The position numbers and the translations under genes are program-made. This document shows, one piece after another, positions 47,061 through 57,259 of a stretch of DNA of 64,000 bases. Numbering within the stretch: position 1 is the stretch's first letter; each line of letters starts with the position of its first letter. Source of the DNA: Diogma glabrata (taxonomy: Eukaryota > Arthropoda > Insecta > Diptera > Cylindrotomidae). The notes below the pieces were generated by a model. It was given only the letters and a program-made list of their open reading frames with translations. It did not search any database and was not told the DNA's origin. Location of the stretch: the NCBI GenBank assembly GCA_963693315.1, contig OY856186.1, positions 374,520,910 to 374,584,909 of the forward strand. The letters run 5' to 3'.

Positions 47061-47390
47061 GAAACTTTTTAATTAGAACAAATTACGTTTAATACAAATT
47101 TTTGTTGTTTATTGTATGTGATACAGCTAAAGTGTAAATTGACCAAAATTGTAAAATTAATCAATAAACAAATAAAAAATGCTTGTAAAATGTAACAAAC
47201 ATAATAAAGAAAGGAGAATTTCGTTTTTTCAAAATTTGTTTATAAATCGGTTCAATGCTCAAAAAAGAATTCAGAGGCTCTCTATCAAGTGTAATAAACG
47301 AACAGAAAATATAAAGATCCTGACGGAATATATGTATCTACAGTACATATCAGAATATTTTTGTACAATTAAAGATTGAGTTTGCTTAAG

Positions 47391-47855
47391 ATGTTTGTCA
47401 AGCCAACAATTTTATTTTTGATAATTTTCGCCTCGCAATTGTTATGTTTACCGATTGCCAATATCAAAGAAATTACTAAAGATAGTGGTAGGCCAGATCT
47501 CTTACCTGTTATACATATGGAATTAAACAACCAAGATAATACCGTAAATCTTTTACAGGTAATTCCATCGGCTATAGGCAAACCGTTTGAAGAAAATGAA
47601 ATTCAGAAAAAGTCAGGTGATATCACAAAACGAACCAAACGTGTAATTGTGTTTCGACCTTTGTTCGTTTATCGTCAACAAAAGAGACAACGAATAAAAG
47701 AATATAAACTAAGAAGAAAAAATGCAATAAATCGGAGAAAAGTCGAAGAACAGCATAAACATCAAGAGGAAGCCACTCATTCGTATCATCATCAATCACA
47801 ACCGGAGCCAGAAGTAATATTTTGTTCGGGTCATTATTGGAAACGTGCTGATTAA
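47391..47855 (+). CDS. Secreted 154-residue protein, possible peptide precursor
   Basis: The ATG at 47391 (context TTAAGATGT) is preferred to a TTG a few codons upstream because it begins a clean signal peptide: MFVKPTILFLIIFASQLLC, hydrophobic, with likely cleavage near CLPIA. The mature protein has an acidic spacer, then KRTKR, a hydrophobic/basic VIVFRPLFVYRQQ, another KR, a highly basic Lys/Arg stretch, a His/Gln/Glu-rich region and a C-terminal EVIFCSGHYWKRAD. Paired basic residues on both sides of VIVFRPLFVYRQQ suggest prohormone-type processing, but the family is not recognised. The gene is intronless as read, with no frame damage, and lies just downstream of a LINE remnant. Another reading is an arginine-rich secreted protein of unknown role. 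Confidence 0.7.
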   Translation: MFVKPTILFLIIFASQLLCLPIANIKEITKDSGRPDLLPVIHMELNNQDNTVNLLQVIPSAIGKPFEENEIQKKSGDITKRTKRVIVFRPLFVYRQQKRQRIKEYKLRRKNAINRRKVEEQHKHQEEATHSYHHQSQPEPEVIFCSGHYWKRAD

Positions 47856-48061
47856 TCAAACTATGAACCTTATATTAGGTTATTTACATTTCACACGACA
47901 TGCTAAACTTAAGATTTATTTATTATTATATTTATTTGTTCAAAATGTTGTACAGTTTTATTTTTTTAAACAGTAAAATTCTTACCGCTATTTTAAATTA
48001 CAAATTTTATGTTTTTCGAATTTTCTAGTAATAATGGTTATCATCAATGGTTAACAATCAT

Positions 48062-48409
48062 TTAACTCGTGCTGTTTTTGATCGGCAGACTGCTTAAACC
48101 ACATTGACAAAAGTTAAGCAGCACAAAACGTGTGTTCCTTTTCACTGTGGCGTCGATAAAAAAAAGTATATATTTATTTGCATATGAAAATTCAAGAAGG
48201 TTTATGGGCTGATACTGATACTTCACTTCTGATTCGTTTGTATTAATTTTCAAAATCCTTGCAAAATTGGCTTGTTCCAACCGATTTTTAACAACATTAA
48301 TTTTTGAAATATTAATTTTAGCAAGAGGGTGGCCCGACACAGAAATGTTGTTTTCTCTCGTTTTGTAACTGGACCATCCTGTTGTTGACTGTACTTTGAG
48401 CTCGGAGTT
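48062..48409 (-). CDS. Unrecognised minus-strand open frame, possible exon
   Basis: An open stretch of about 115 codons follows a TAA and ends at 48062. It has no ATG at its start, so if real it would be a terminal exon with an upstream acceptor (AG dinucleotides lie within the first 40 bases). The translation has mixed composition (ISVSGHPLAKINISKINVV, RLEQANFARILKINTNESEV), unlike the low-complexity frames nearby, and no domain I know. It is convergent with the secreted-protein gene, about 200 bp away. It could equally be chance. Confidence 0.25.
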   Translation of the reverse strand, partial: NSELKVQSTTGWSSYKTRENNISVSGHPLAKINISKINVVKNRLEQANFARILKINTNESEVKYQYQPINLLEFSYANKYILFFIDATVKRNTRFVLLNFCQCGLSSLPIKNSTS

Positions 48410-48705
48410 TTAACAACTGATACGTTGTCACCGCAGAGCTCTATTGTGAGTGATGTCAACGGTCTCATTAGCTATAAAACAGGTTATATCTGAATTCTTC
48501 TTGCTTGAAACTGAATTTTTATTATTGCAATATATTCGTTAATTTTGTTTTAAGTATTTTGCGTCCTAGGTTAAAAGATTTCTTTAAGTTGTTATGACAT
48601 GCATTATAATTCATATTACACAACATATTTTAATTTGAAAATAATGAGGAAGCAATTTTGAACAACTCTGTCGTACATTTAGCTGTTTGACAAATTATTT
48701 TAGAA

Positions 48706-49386
48706 CCCCATACAAGGCGGTACAACTGGTCTAGTAATGGTCCATTGCTGGAGACCAGTAATGAGCAACCCTACCAGAGTTTGTCATACTTTAAAATACG
48801 TGCAAGCACTGGCCCATTATTGAACAACAGTAAATTTGGCTATTGTTATTAGGCCAGTACTGAACCATTCATCGGCCGATCTTCGTCATTTGGTTAAACT
48901 TCACAAGAGTAATACCCATTTTAGAAACATATAGTTTAAAAAATTTCATCTATAGTTTGGTTATCGCTTCTCGGTTGTAAAACTATGATAATAATTTTAT
49001 GATTGGTATAAGTTTTAAATTTTGTTTCATTAGACATTTTAATTTTATTTTAGTTATTTTGTTTTTAATTTATATAAATTTATACATATGATAATATTAT
49101 ATATTTTTTAATGGTCCAGTCTGGACTCTGGGCTACCATTACACAGTCATTACTACCATACTCGTCATTAATATGGGTCTGTTAATGGGCCAGCTACAAA
49201 ATCATGAACGGGCTATTGATGTTTTTTTTCTTTGGCCCATGAAGAGCAGTCATTTATTGTTCTATTTTACGTAAACGATAGATCATTCGAAGAATGGTTC
49301 TAGTGCTAGCCCAATAACCATAGCCAAGTATTGCTATTAATTAGTGGGCCAGTGCTTGGTCAGTACTTGGCAAACTCTGCTTGGGA
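48706..49386. mobile_element. Family R repeat, copy C (rearranged)
   Basis: Starts like copy A (CCCATACAAGGCGGTACAAC) and ends like it (CTCTGCTTGGGA). At about 48776 it switches to the other end in inverted orientation (CCAGAGTTTGTCATACTTTA, as in the start of copy B). So it carries one left-type end and two right-type ends facing each other. Non-coding. Confidence 0.7.
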
Positions 49387-49389
49387 CAG

Positions 49390-51040
49390 TTCAATGAGTT
49401 GGGACTAACAATACTGAAATAATGAAAATATCAATCAAACACGTTCTAGGTAAATAAGATGTATCTTTATTAGATTAAAGTGAGAAGCAAACATACATTG
49501 CGACCCCTCATTGGTAACTTCAATGTTTAAGGTCATACAAACTATAACCAAAGCCATAGCAACCAGTTTTATATCTGAGGAAACTCAATACCAATAGCTT
49601 CAACAACAATAATACATAGATCATTTTCAAACAATTGTTTATAGTTTCGCCAAGCAACGAAATTACCAGTATTGATCAAAAATTGGATAAAATAGACAAA
49701 AAATATAACTCAAAACTGCTATAGAAGTGATCCGCTACCAAGACAGCTCGATTACACAAGTCGAAGTGAAATCCAATATTGCCAAACAAAACGGTTCAGT
49801 GAAACAATGTAATGATATCTGTCTGCTCATACACAGACTTGCAGATATACAGCAAAAAATTTAAAGCCATGACTCCTTGCACATGAAGTTGTTCTCAAAA
49901 TCAGACTAAAAGGCTATGAGATGGAACCCCGACGTGAGTACACTATTCCACCAATAATCAGCAAGTCGATGATGTCAAGAAATGTGTGTGTGTGTGTATC
50001 GTTATTATATGCTGTAGCAAAAACGACCGCAACTGAAGGAGATATAAGCTTGCAGCCACTCCTGTAGTATTGTGACTTGCTCACTGCTTCACTCGACTGT
50101 CTTTTTGACCATTATTGTGGGACCAAAAACTCACAACAAAACACAACACAGATCCAAATAAAGGCTCTGTGTACGGTTAAACGTTCGCAGTTTCAAAATG
50201 TAGCAGTATCCCCGTCACGTGTCATAAGAGGAGGATTTATAAAGGTCATAATAGGACCTACCTGTGGTGTTAGCCCAAATCGTATAAAAATAAATGGAGA
50301 TAAAATTCGTCGAGAGGCCTTGAAGCACCAAAACCAAAACAGTTCGGTTGATAATGTCTCAAACATTCGTTCCAAGTAATTGCATCAAACTTTGCTAGTG
50401 CGACAGCAAGAGAACTATTCGGCAATGTTGCATCAATCGATGGAATAGTCAGCCAGGACCATAGCAGTTTGATACAACAACGCCTGCTTAAAAATGTTGA
50501 AATAAACAGGCACTCTGCCAACAGTTTAGGTAGTGTCTATAAAAGAAAGTAAATTTTATTGCCAATGTTCCTCCAAAAGGAGGAGACCTCCAAAAGGAGG
50601 AGACAGGGATACGAGTAGAAGAAATTGGCTGCTGTGCATTCTTCTCTATGATGATAGTGGGAAAGCAGTAACTAATGGGAATGTTAAGTTTTTCTTCATA
50701 TGCGGCTAAATAGATGTAATGGTTATTGAATCAACTTCGAAGATATAAACGATAACCCCTATTATGATTGCACTGTTTAAGCTTAAGCGTCGGCACATCA
50801 ATCTGCAACATAGTAAAAGTTGTCATAAAAAAATATCATAACTCAGGACCTCCACATTATTAAACATAAAGTATTCGGTCTTGCCATGACGGGATGAGAC
50901 ATTCTGTAAAAAAGGGCAAATCATCACATAAAAGTTTTTAAAGCAATCACCTGGCTGAGTTATCTCAGGTGATTTAATAAAGGGAATGCAAAGTTATGGA
51001 TCTGCTATGGGTTAAAGGCGGATACTAATTGCGTCTACCT
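49390..51040. other. Unassigned sequence, possibly LINE-derived
   Basis: Composition is more balanced than the surroundings from about 49500. An open frame at 50077-50379 (RVIRGGFIKVIIGPTCGV) is not recognised. A direct duplication, CTCCAAAAGGAGGAGAC, lies at about 50571-50604, and a short GT run near 49985. As the downstream part is LINE endonuclease, this may be its decayed ORF1 region, but no motif proves it. Confidence 0.35.
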
Positions 51041-51260
51041 ATCTACTGTACAACTCCATTAGATTTCCACAAACGCTGGAAATTGGGCGTGTGGTTGACT
51101 CTATTTCATGGATAAAAGTCTACTAATTCGTATCCCAGCTAGCGAAGTATCAATACCAACAATAGAGGTCAAGCTCTTGTAGAAAACTTGGTTAATATTA
51201 ATTTGGAAATTCTAAATTCCGAAAGGATAGCGCACTTTTCATAACATCTGACGGCAAGAA
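51040..51260 (+). pseudogene. LINE endonuclease fragment
   Basis: In one frame, about 51125-51240 reads NSYPS, a stop, then RSINTNNRGQALVENLVNIN and LEILNSERIAHF. This matches the conserved stretch of R1/LOA-type endonucleases (NxHxxWGSxxxNxRGexLxexxxxxnLxilN), with the stop at the usual Trp position. Flanking sequence is too decayed to extend. The SDH motif and RT are not seen. Confidence 0.65.
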
Positions 51261-52144
51261 ACCATAGCAGACATCAGGAGGAAGAGAGTGTATATACTGA
51301 AATATTATGAGCAATCACAGATATATTTATTTTCTTGTAATGGCGATACCAGTCGAGGGCCGCGTTTACCGGAATTTATGACAAACGGATAGGGTACGCT
51401 TCGGGGGCTTTATAAAAGAAGAACAGGCAAGTGGAAGCATTTACAAAGCAGAAAAAGCTGGCAGTTGACCAGCCCAATGTACTTTTAGTCCGTCGTTTAA
51501 AAATTTATGCCCGAAACGTGTTACGAAGCTGTTTTCCCCGTATAGAATTATTTGTATAGACAACTGCTTATGCATGAGTTAATGCGAGCAAGGCAACTTT
51601 AATTCATATGTTTTGTTTTGAAGCTGGTTTCTTCGCATCATTCATTTGTTGGAACAACGTATTGTATCTCACCAGTGGCGAAGCGTCGGTATAGACACAC
51701 TAGACAGTGTCTACCCAAACATAATATAAATATGAAACTTTGTTTTCATATTGCTCGCATAATGTCGACGTAATGCTATTTTGTCCATCTACTAAACTAA
51801 ACGAATGGAAATTCTTTGGGAGAGACGATTTACGCTACCTCGCTCAAGTGAGACTACATATATGAAATTACTACATCGAAAAAATACATACAGTATAATA
51901 TTAGGTTCAATCATAAATTGATGAATGTCTTAAAATTTTTAGTTAAATGATAATTGTTATAATTATTTTGTTAAGTTGGGAAAAAAATTTATAATCGAAT
52001 TTCCCTCGAAAATTCCTCAAACAAGTGGCATTGCTAGTTGTTCTGGGCCTGCGGTCTTGGGCTTTTACCAATTTAGTTGCATTTGAAAATTTCGGGAAAA
52101 GTTTCGAATTATAGGAAATTACTCTGGCAATTTTTTTGCTTTAT

Positions 52145-52245
52145 TACTTCGGTAATAAAGGTCTTACAATATCAAGCCAAAAGTGGAAATCTTAACCCCA
52201 CCTTTTTGTAATTTTTCGAAGTTTAGGTCATAAAGATTCTAAAAA
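52145..52245 (+). mobile_element. Family Q fragment (terminal ~100 bp)
   Basis: TTACTTCGGTAATAAAGGTC, then AAGTGGAAATCTTAACCCCA, CCTTTTTGTAATTTTTCGAA and GATTCTAAAAAGTC align with the first 100 bp of copies 1 and 2. The rest is not recognisable. Confidence 0.65.
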
Positions 52246-52644
52246 GTCCAAGCGGCACGTATATCCGCCAGAAATAGGTAGATTTCGAGATCAGACAGTT
52301 TTGTGTGCCAGTAGAATCTGATGTATCAGATTAGTTTAAACAACACAAACTGATTTAAAACAGATATCGAACAAATTTTAAAAAGAAAATTAGCTACATA
52401 TAAGCAAAACTGTATCTATCCAATTTTGCAACAAATAAATATCAAATCTACCACAGAACATGTGTGTGACAATTTATGACACAAACCTACTCTATATCAT
52501 ATATCGTCCAATTACTGCAAAATATCAAAATAGTTTATTTCTAAGAAAAAAAATTAATTTCTTCTATTCAAACCTTTTTATTTTTTTTTCATTGACTGTT
52601 ATAAGGTTTTTGGAAATTGTAGTTATGGATTGTTGCAAACTTTT

Positions 52645-53615
52645 TTGTTGAAGCCAACAAGTTAAAAACCTCTAACTGCAGAGGTTTATATTTATAAGAA
52701 ACGGATTAAAATGTTTCCACAGATTCTAAATTTATGAAGTTTTTGAAAATATTAGAATCCAAACGGCCGTTATAACGGATTAAAAAAACAATTTTTTTTA
52801 TAGTATAAAGCCTCTAGTTATTTAACCATGTGTCAGATTTTTCTGATTTACGAACTTGTTCAAGATATTAATAAAACACACATGTTTACGGAAGGTTTTT
52901 TGATCTGGCTCTACAAATGCGACCGTGAGAGTGCCGGTTGATTCAAACGCATTTTGTGTTTTACAAGCTTTTTTGTTGGAGCCGCTCACTCAGAAACCTC
53001 CAACTGCAAAGGTCTTTTTTTTGAAAGAAACCGATTAAAAAAGTTTTAAAGATTCTAAATTTATGAAGGTTTTAAAAATATTAGAATCTAAACGGCCGTT
53101 ATAACGGATCTAAAAAACAGACTTTTTTTCTAGTATAAAGCCTCTAGTTTCTTAACCATGTGTTGGATTTGCCTGATTTACGAAATTGTCCAAGATATTA
53201 ATACAACACACATTTTTAAAAAAGGATTTTTGATCTGGCTTTACAAATGCGACCGTGAGTGTGCCGGTTGTTCCAAAAAAAAATTTCTTTTGCAAGCTTT
53301 TTGTTGGAGCCGGTCACTCAGGAACCTCTAACTGCAGAGGTCTATTTTTAAAACGAATTGATAAAAAAGATTCCAAAAATTCTAAACTTGTTAATTAATT
53401 TAAAATATTAGTATCCAAACGGCCATTATAACGGTTTTAAAAAATCAATTTTTTTTAGAACAAAGGCTCTAGTTCCTTAACCACGTGTTGGATTTTGCTG
53501 ATTCACGAGCTAGTCCGAGATATTAACAGAACACACATGTACAGAAAATTTTTTTGATCTACCTCCACAAATGCGACCGACCGTGAGAGTGCCGGTCGTT
53601 TTCGTTATATCTCAT
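52645..53615. repeat. 328-bp tandem repeat, three units
   Basis: TTGTTGGAGCC-type landmarks occur at 52645, 52973 and 53301, exactly 328 bp apart. Each unit includes CCTCTAACTGCAGAGGT, AAACGGCCGTTATAACGG and AATGCGACCGTGAGAGTGCC. Inter-unit divergence is moderate. The last unit runs into a TA microsatellite at about 53622. Two embedded palindromes (CCTCTAACTGCAGAGG-like and CGGCCGTTATAACGG-like) recur in each unit. Non-coding. Confidence 0.9.
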
Positions 53616-53618
53616 ATC

Positions 53619-53621
<3 letters not shown>

Positions 53622-53706
<85 letters not shown>
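53622..53706. repeat. (TA)n microsatellite, left part
   Basis: About 42 TA dinucleotides, continued after the inserted element at 54503. Frames across it translate to Tyr-Ile repeats and are not genes. Confidence 0.98.
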
Positions 53707-53709
<3 letters not shown>

Positions 53710-54499
53710 TGTTGCAAAACGTTACTCGTAACGTAACGCAAAAACGAAAAAACGAAATGAAATAGCGTTATTTGTAATAATTACTTTCATAACGTTTTAA
53801 AAATAAAATTGCGTTACAATAACGCAAAATGTAACGATAACGTTAATATTTATTTCGTTTTTTGGATATCTTTTTGTATAATTATATGAAAATCAAAGTG
53901 CAAGATTCGGTTATATAAAAGCCAACTTATCTACTTTTTTAATTTCAGTGAACGCTTAAACTAAAGGTTTTGGTAGTTTAAAATTGTATGATATTTGTAC
54001 CAAAATAATGAAAATTTTGTAAAACTTTAAGTATATTGCAAGTAATTTCAAATATGTACTAGCCGTTTCTGCATCACAGGTGCTTTTGAATAATTTTAAG
54101 AAAGAATATTTTTATGCTGGCCGATATAAGAAATAATTCAGAAGATCTGTTAAATAAAAATTTACTCTAATATTTTTGAAATAATTAATTTTGAAATAAG
54201 TCAAATTTTTTAATGTATTTAATTATTTAGTTTTGTTTTCTTCGATTGTATAAAATTAATATTTTTATAACTATACATACAAGAAATAACTGTTCATTAG
54301 AGCTTTTCTATATTTGTACATTTAAGGAGGTTAATTTTAAACATGATATTTAATTTTAAAATAACGTAATTATAACGTTATAACATAACGAAATATAATA
54401 TTTTTCTGTTTCATAACGAAATAACGTACCGAAAAAATAAATATATTGTTACAAAAACGAAATGCATAACGTTACGAATTTTTTTTTCGTTTTGCAACA

Positions 54500-54502
<3 letters not shown>
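53707..54502. mobile_element. 796-bp hAT-type MITE inside the TA repeat
   Basis: CAGTGTTGCAAAACG (53707-53721) and its exact inverse CGTTTTGCAACACTG (to 54502) are the termini. Flanks are ATATATAT on both sides, consistent with an 8-bp duplication but not distinguishable from the microsatellite. AACGTAACG/ATAACGTTA words recur near both ends. No ORF. Confidence 0.92.
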
Positions 54503-54586
<84 letters not shown>

Positions 54587-54592
54587 TTCATA
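54503..54592. repeat. (TA)n microsatellite, right part
   Basis: About 40 TA dinucleotides with minor interruptions, the continuation of 53622-53706. Confidence 0.97.
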
Positions 54593-54699
54593 TAAATAAA
54601 ATATATATATAAATTTTTTTTTTGTTTTTTCGTCTCCGCTTATCATATATAGTCGTTTGGCACAAAAATTTTTCCGAAATTCCGAGATGAAGCCCTTTG

Positions 54700-56000
54700 C
54701 AATAGGTAGATTTTTATATGGAATCTACCTAAAAAGAAATATGTCGGTCTGTCTGTTGGCTGTCCGTCTCAGCCGGCAAAATCTAGAATACCGCTGCAGT
54801 AATTTAAACATTTTTTTTCTACAAATAGGTTAACTTAATGGAAAGAGCCGAAAGGACGATGTGTTCAATAGCTGTACCGGAAGTGTGTCAACAAAATCAT
54901 GAAGTGTGTCAAAACACGAAAATTGGCTTTTTTTTGCTAAAAAACGATAATTTTAAGCGATAATGAGTAGTAACGTTGAATGTCGAGAAATCTTGATGCC
55001 ATCTGTATGTGAGACCACAAACTTTATTTTTATATTATAAGTGTGAAAAACGGTTAAGTTTGTCAAAAGAATGATTTTTAAATATTTTGTTTCCCCATCT
55101 TTTGAGAAACATTATGAGAGTTTTTTTCTGAGAAACTTCAAACCATATCTTTGAATTGAAAATATTCCAATTACTTCTTTACTTACTTGAGTTTAATTGA
55201 TCTCAAAAATTCAAAATTAATTATGGGAAACATTTTTGACTAGAAAGATATAAAACATAAAAGTAATTATTTGGATGACATGAAATGTAAATAAACATTA
55301 AATTTGACATGAAGTGTGTCAAAAAAACCTTAACTGTGTCATAAAAACGATTTTCTTTTATTTTTTTACCAAATTTTTTGTAAAACAAAATTAATTTTTT
55401 GTATGACATGAAATGTAATTGAACTTGAAATTGGACATGGAATATGATTCTTTCCAGTTTCAAATCCTCGCAACTTATAGGATCAGTTGGCAAATATTAA
55501 GTTGTTGCAGATTGAATGTCGTTTTTAACAAAAATTGTAATTATTAGTTAGATGTTTCTTAAATATTTTTTGTGTTGGAAAATAAATTTCCAACAAAAAC
55601 AGTTGGAAAATAAATTTGAATCTTTGATTTTGGATTAATATTTGGAGTATTTTTAGAATTTTGAAAAAAGTTTCAATCTTTGATTTTGTTATAATTTTTG
55701 CAATATTTTTGGCATTTTGGGAAAAGTTTGAATCTTAAATTTTGTTATAATTATTGCAATATTTTAACAGTTCTAGGAAAAGTTTGAATTTTTGATTTTG
55801 TTATATTTCTTGCATTAGTTTTGGAATTTTGAAAATAGTTTCAATTTATGATTTTTTAATCATTTTTAGAAAATTTTTGGAATGTTGAAAAAGGCTAAAT
55901 TTGGATTTTATTATAATTTTTGGAATATTTTTAGAATTTTGAGAAAGTTATGCGTGTACTTTTATTTGTACTTTTAAAAAGAATTTTATGTTTAATATTC
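54700..56000 (+). mobile_element. Family Q repeat, copy 3 (diverged)
   Basis: Internal Q landmarks are present in order: GTCTGTCTGTTGGCTGTCCG, GAAAGGACGATGTGTTC, TAGCTGTACCGGAAGTGTGT, TAATGAGTAGTAACGTTGAA, then the TTTTTGGAATATTTTTAGAA block. The ACTTCGGTCTG ends are not recognisable. It is older than copies 1 and 2. Confidence 0.75.
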
Positions 56001-57044
56001 ATCGCTTTCCAAAACTTAAAACAATGTTTTTGTTAATCTCTTCTTACAATATCCTTTATCTTTTGTACAAAATATTTTTATTTCAAAATTATTACAAGTT
56101 TTAAATTTGGTTTAGATTGAACAATCTTTTTTAAATATTTTGCTTACGACGAATAAAAAACATAGAATATGATATGATATGATGCACGGACGTAAGTCAT
56201 TTTAAACTTAATGTGGGTGCAAATCTCGGTTGGCGCCTCGACTCGCACACTCCACATACGTCCAAAAACCTTAGCTTTCTGTCCTTTCATCTTAATGTAC
56301 TATAATTGGGTTCTACTGGCATATTAATAAAACTTTTGAATATGTCCACCCTAGCTTCAGAAGCACGCTTCGCCACTGTGTATCTGAACCTTTTGAACCC
56401 ACAACTTATCGTTTTTTATAGTGGATTTCTTTCGGTTCAACCTGTGTTTTGTTTCTAACTGCAATTGTTATACTAGTGTTTCAGGTAATGATGTGTACAT
56501 AGAGTTGTTTCTTTATACTACAAATATGTTATTTTGCTGCCTGTAATCTGCATGTAATAATAATTAGAAGTCAGTAATTAAAATTTTTTTGCAATAATAA
56601 TAATAATGCAAATAAAACAATTTAATTTTAATATCGTAGGAAGGAAAAATATTTTTTGTAACACATGCACATGCATAAAAAATATTCAATTTTGTACTAG
56701 AATAGAATAAAAGAAAAATCTACTTTTCCGCATATATGACCACACAATATTTTGTATGCCTGGCACGCACTCTGCCTGCATGTGAGATTTGTAGTTAAAT
56801 CTATCATATATATAATAATTTTATAGCACTAAAACATCAAAATAATAATTTAAATAACTTACCATATAGTAAAAACAACTTAAACCCATTGCATCATTTG
56901 AATTGCAAGAAAAAACAATTTATTTGGGTTTTCACAGTTTACAATTTTGACAGCTCTTAGTTGGATTACTATGTTTTTTTTTATAAAACCGGTAGTTGGA
57001 TTCTTATGTTTATTTTTTCGAGCTAGTATAATTTATAACTATTA

Positions 57045-57252
57045 CAACGAAGATGGCGCACTTTAATTATTTAAATATCTTAAATTTGTTTATAACTTTG
57101 TTAAATAAATGATTAAATTAACAATTAAATAAGTATTTATAAATTTTATGCATTCGTTACAAAAACTAGTGTGTATTACTAGTGCGAATGCGTTTTCCAA
57201 ACGTGAGTTATTACTAACTCTTGTTTGAAAAACGCATTCGCACTAGTAATAC
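57045..57252 (+). repeat. Dispersed repeat copy 2 ending in an 80-nt hairpin
   Basis: 57045-57192 matches 26022-26172. From 57173 to 57252, GTATTACTAGTGCGAATGCG + TTTTCCAAAC pairs with the inverse across a loop of about 19 nt, with about 28 of 30 positions paired. Size and pairing resemble a small-RNA precursor, but the repeat context makes a foldback end more likely. Confidence 0.75.
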
Positions 57253-57259
57253 AAACTAC

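Larger units (their letters stand above)
51671..56378. mobile_element. 4.7 kb hAT-like element with nested insertions
   Basis: CAGTGGCGAAGCGT (from 51673) and its exact inverse at 56365-56378 are the termini. Flanking TGTATCTC (51663-51670) and TGTATCTG (56379-56386) differ at one base, a likely 8-bp duplication, with two extra bases (AC) on the left. Terminal CAGTGGCG and an 8-bp duplication suggest the hAT superfamily. No transposase ORF was found. The interior holds two family Q pieces, a 328-bp tandem repeat and a smaller hAT MITE. Confidence 0.75.

Noticed and set aside
47376..47390. Upstream TTG start for the secreted protein
   Set aside because: A TTG start is unlikely in an animal gene, and the ATG at 47391 gives a better signal peptide.
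53571..53765. Tyr-Ile repeat protein
   Set aside because: It is the translation of the TA microsatellite.
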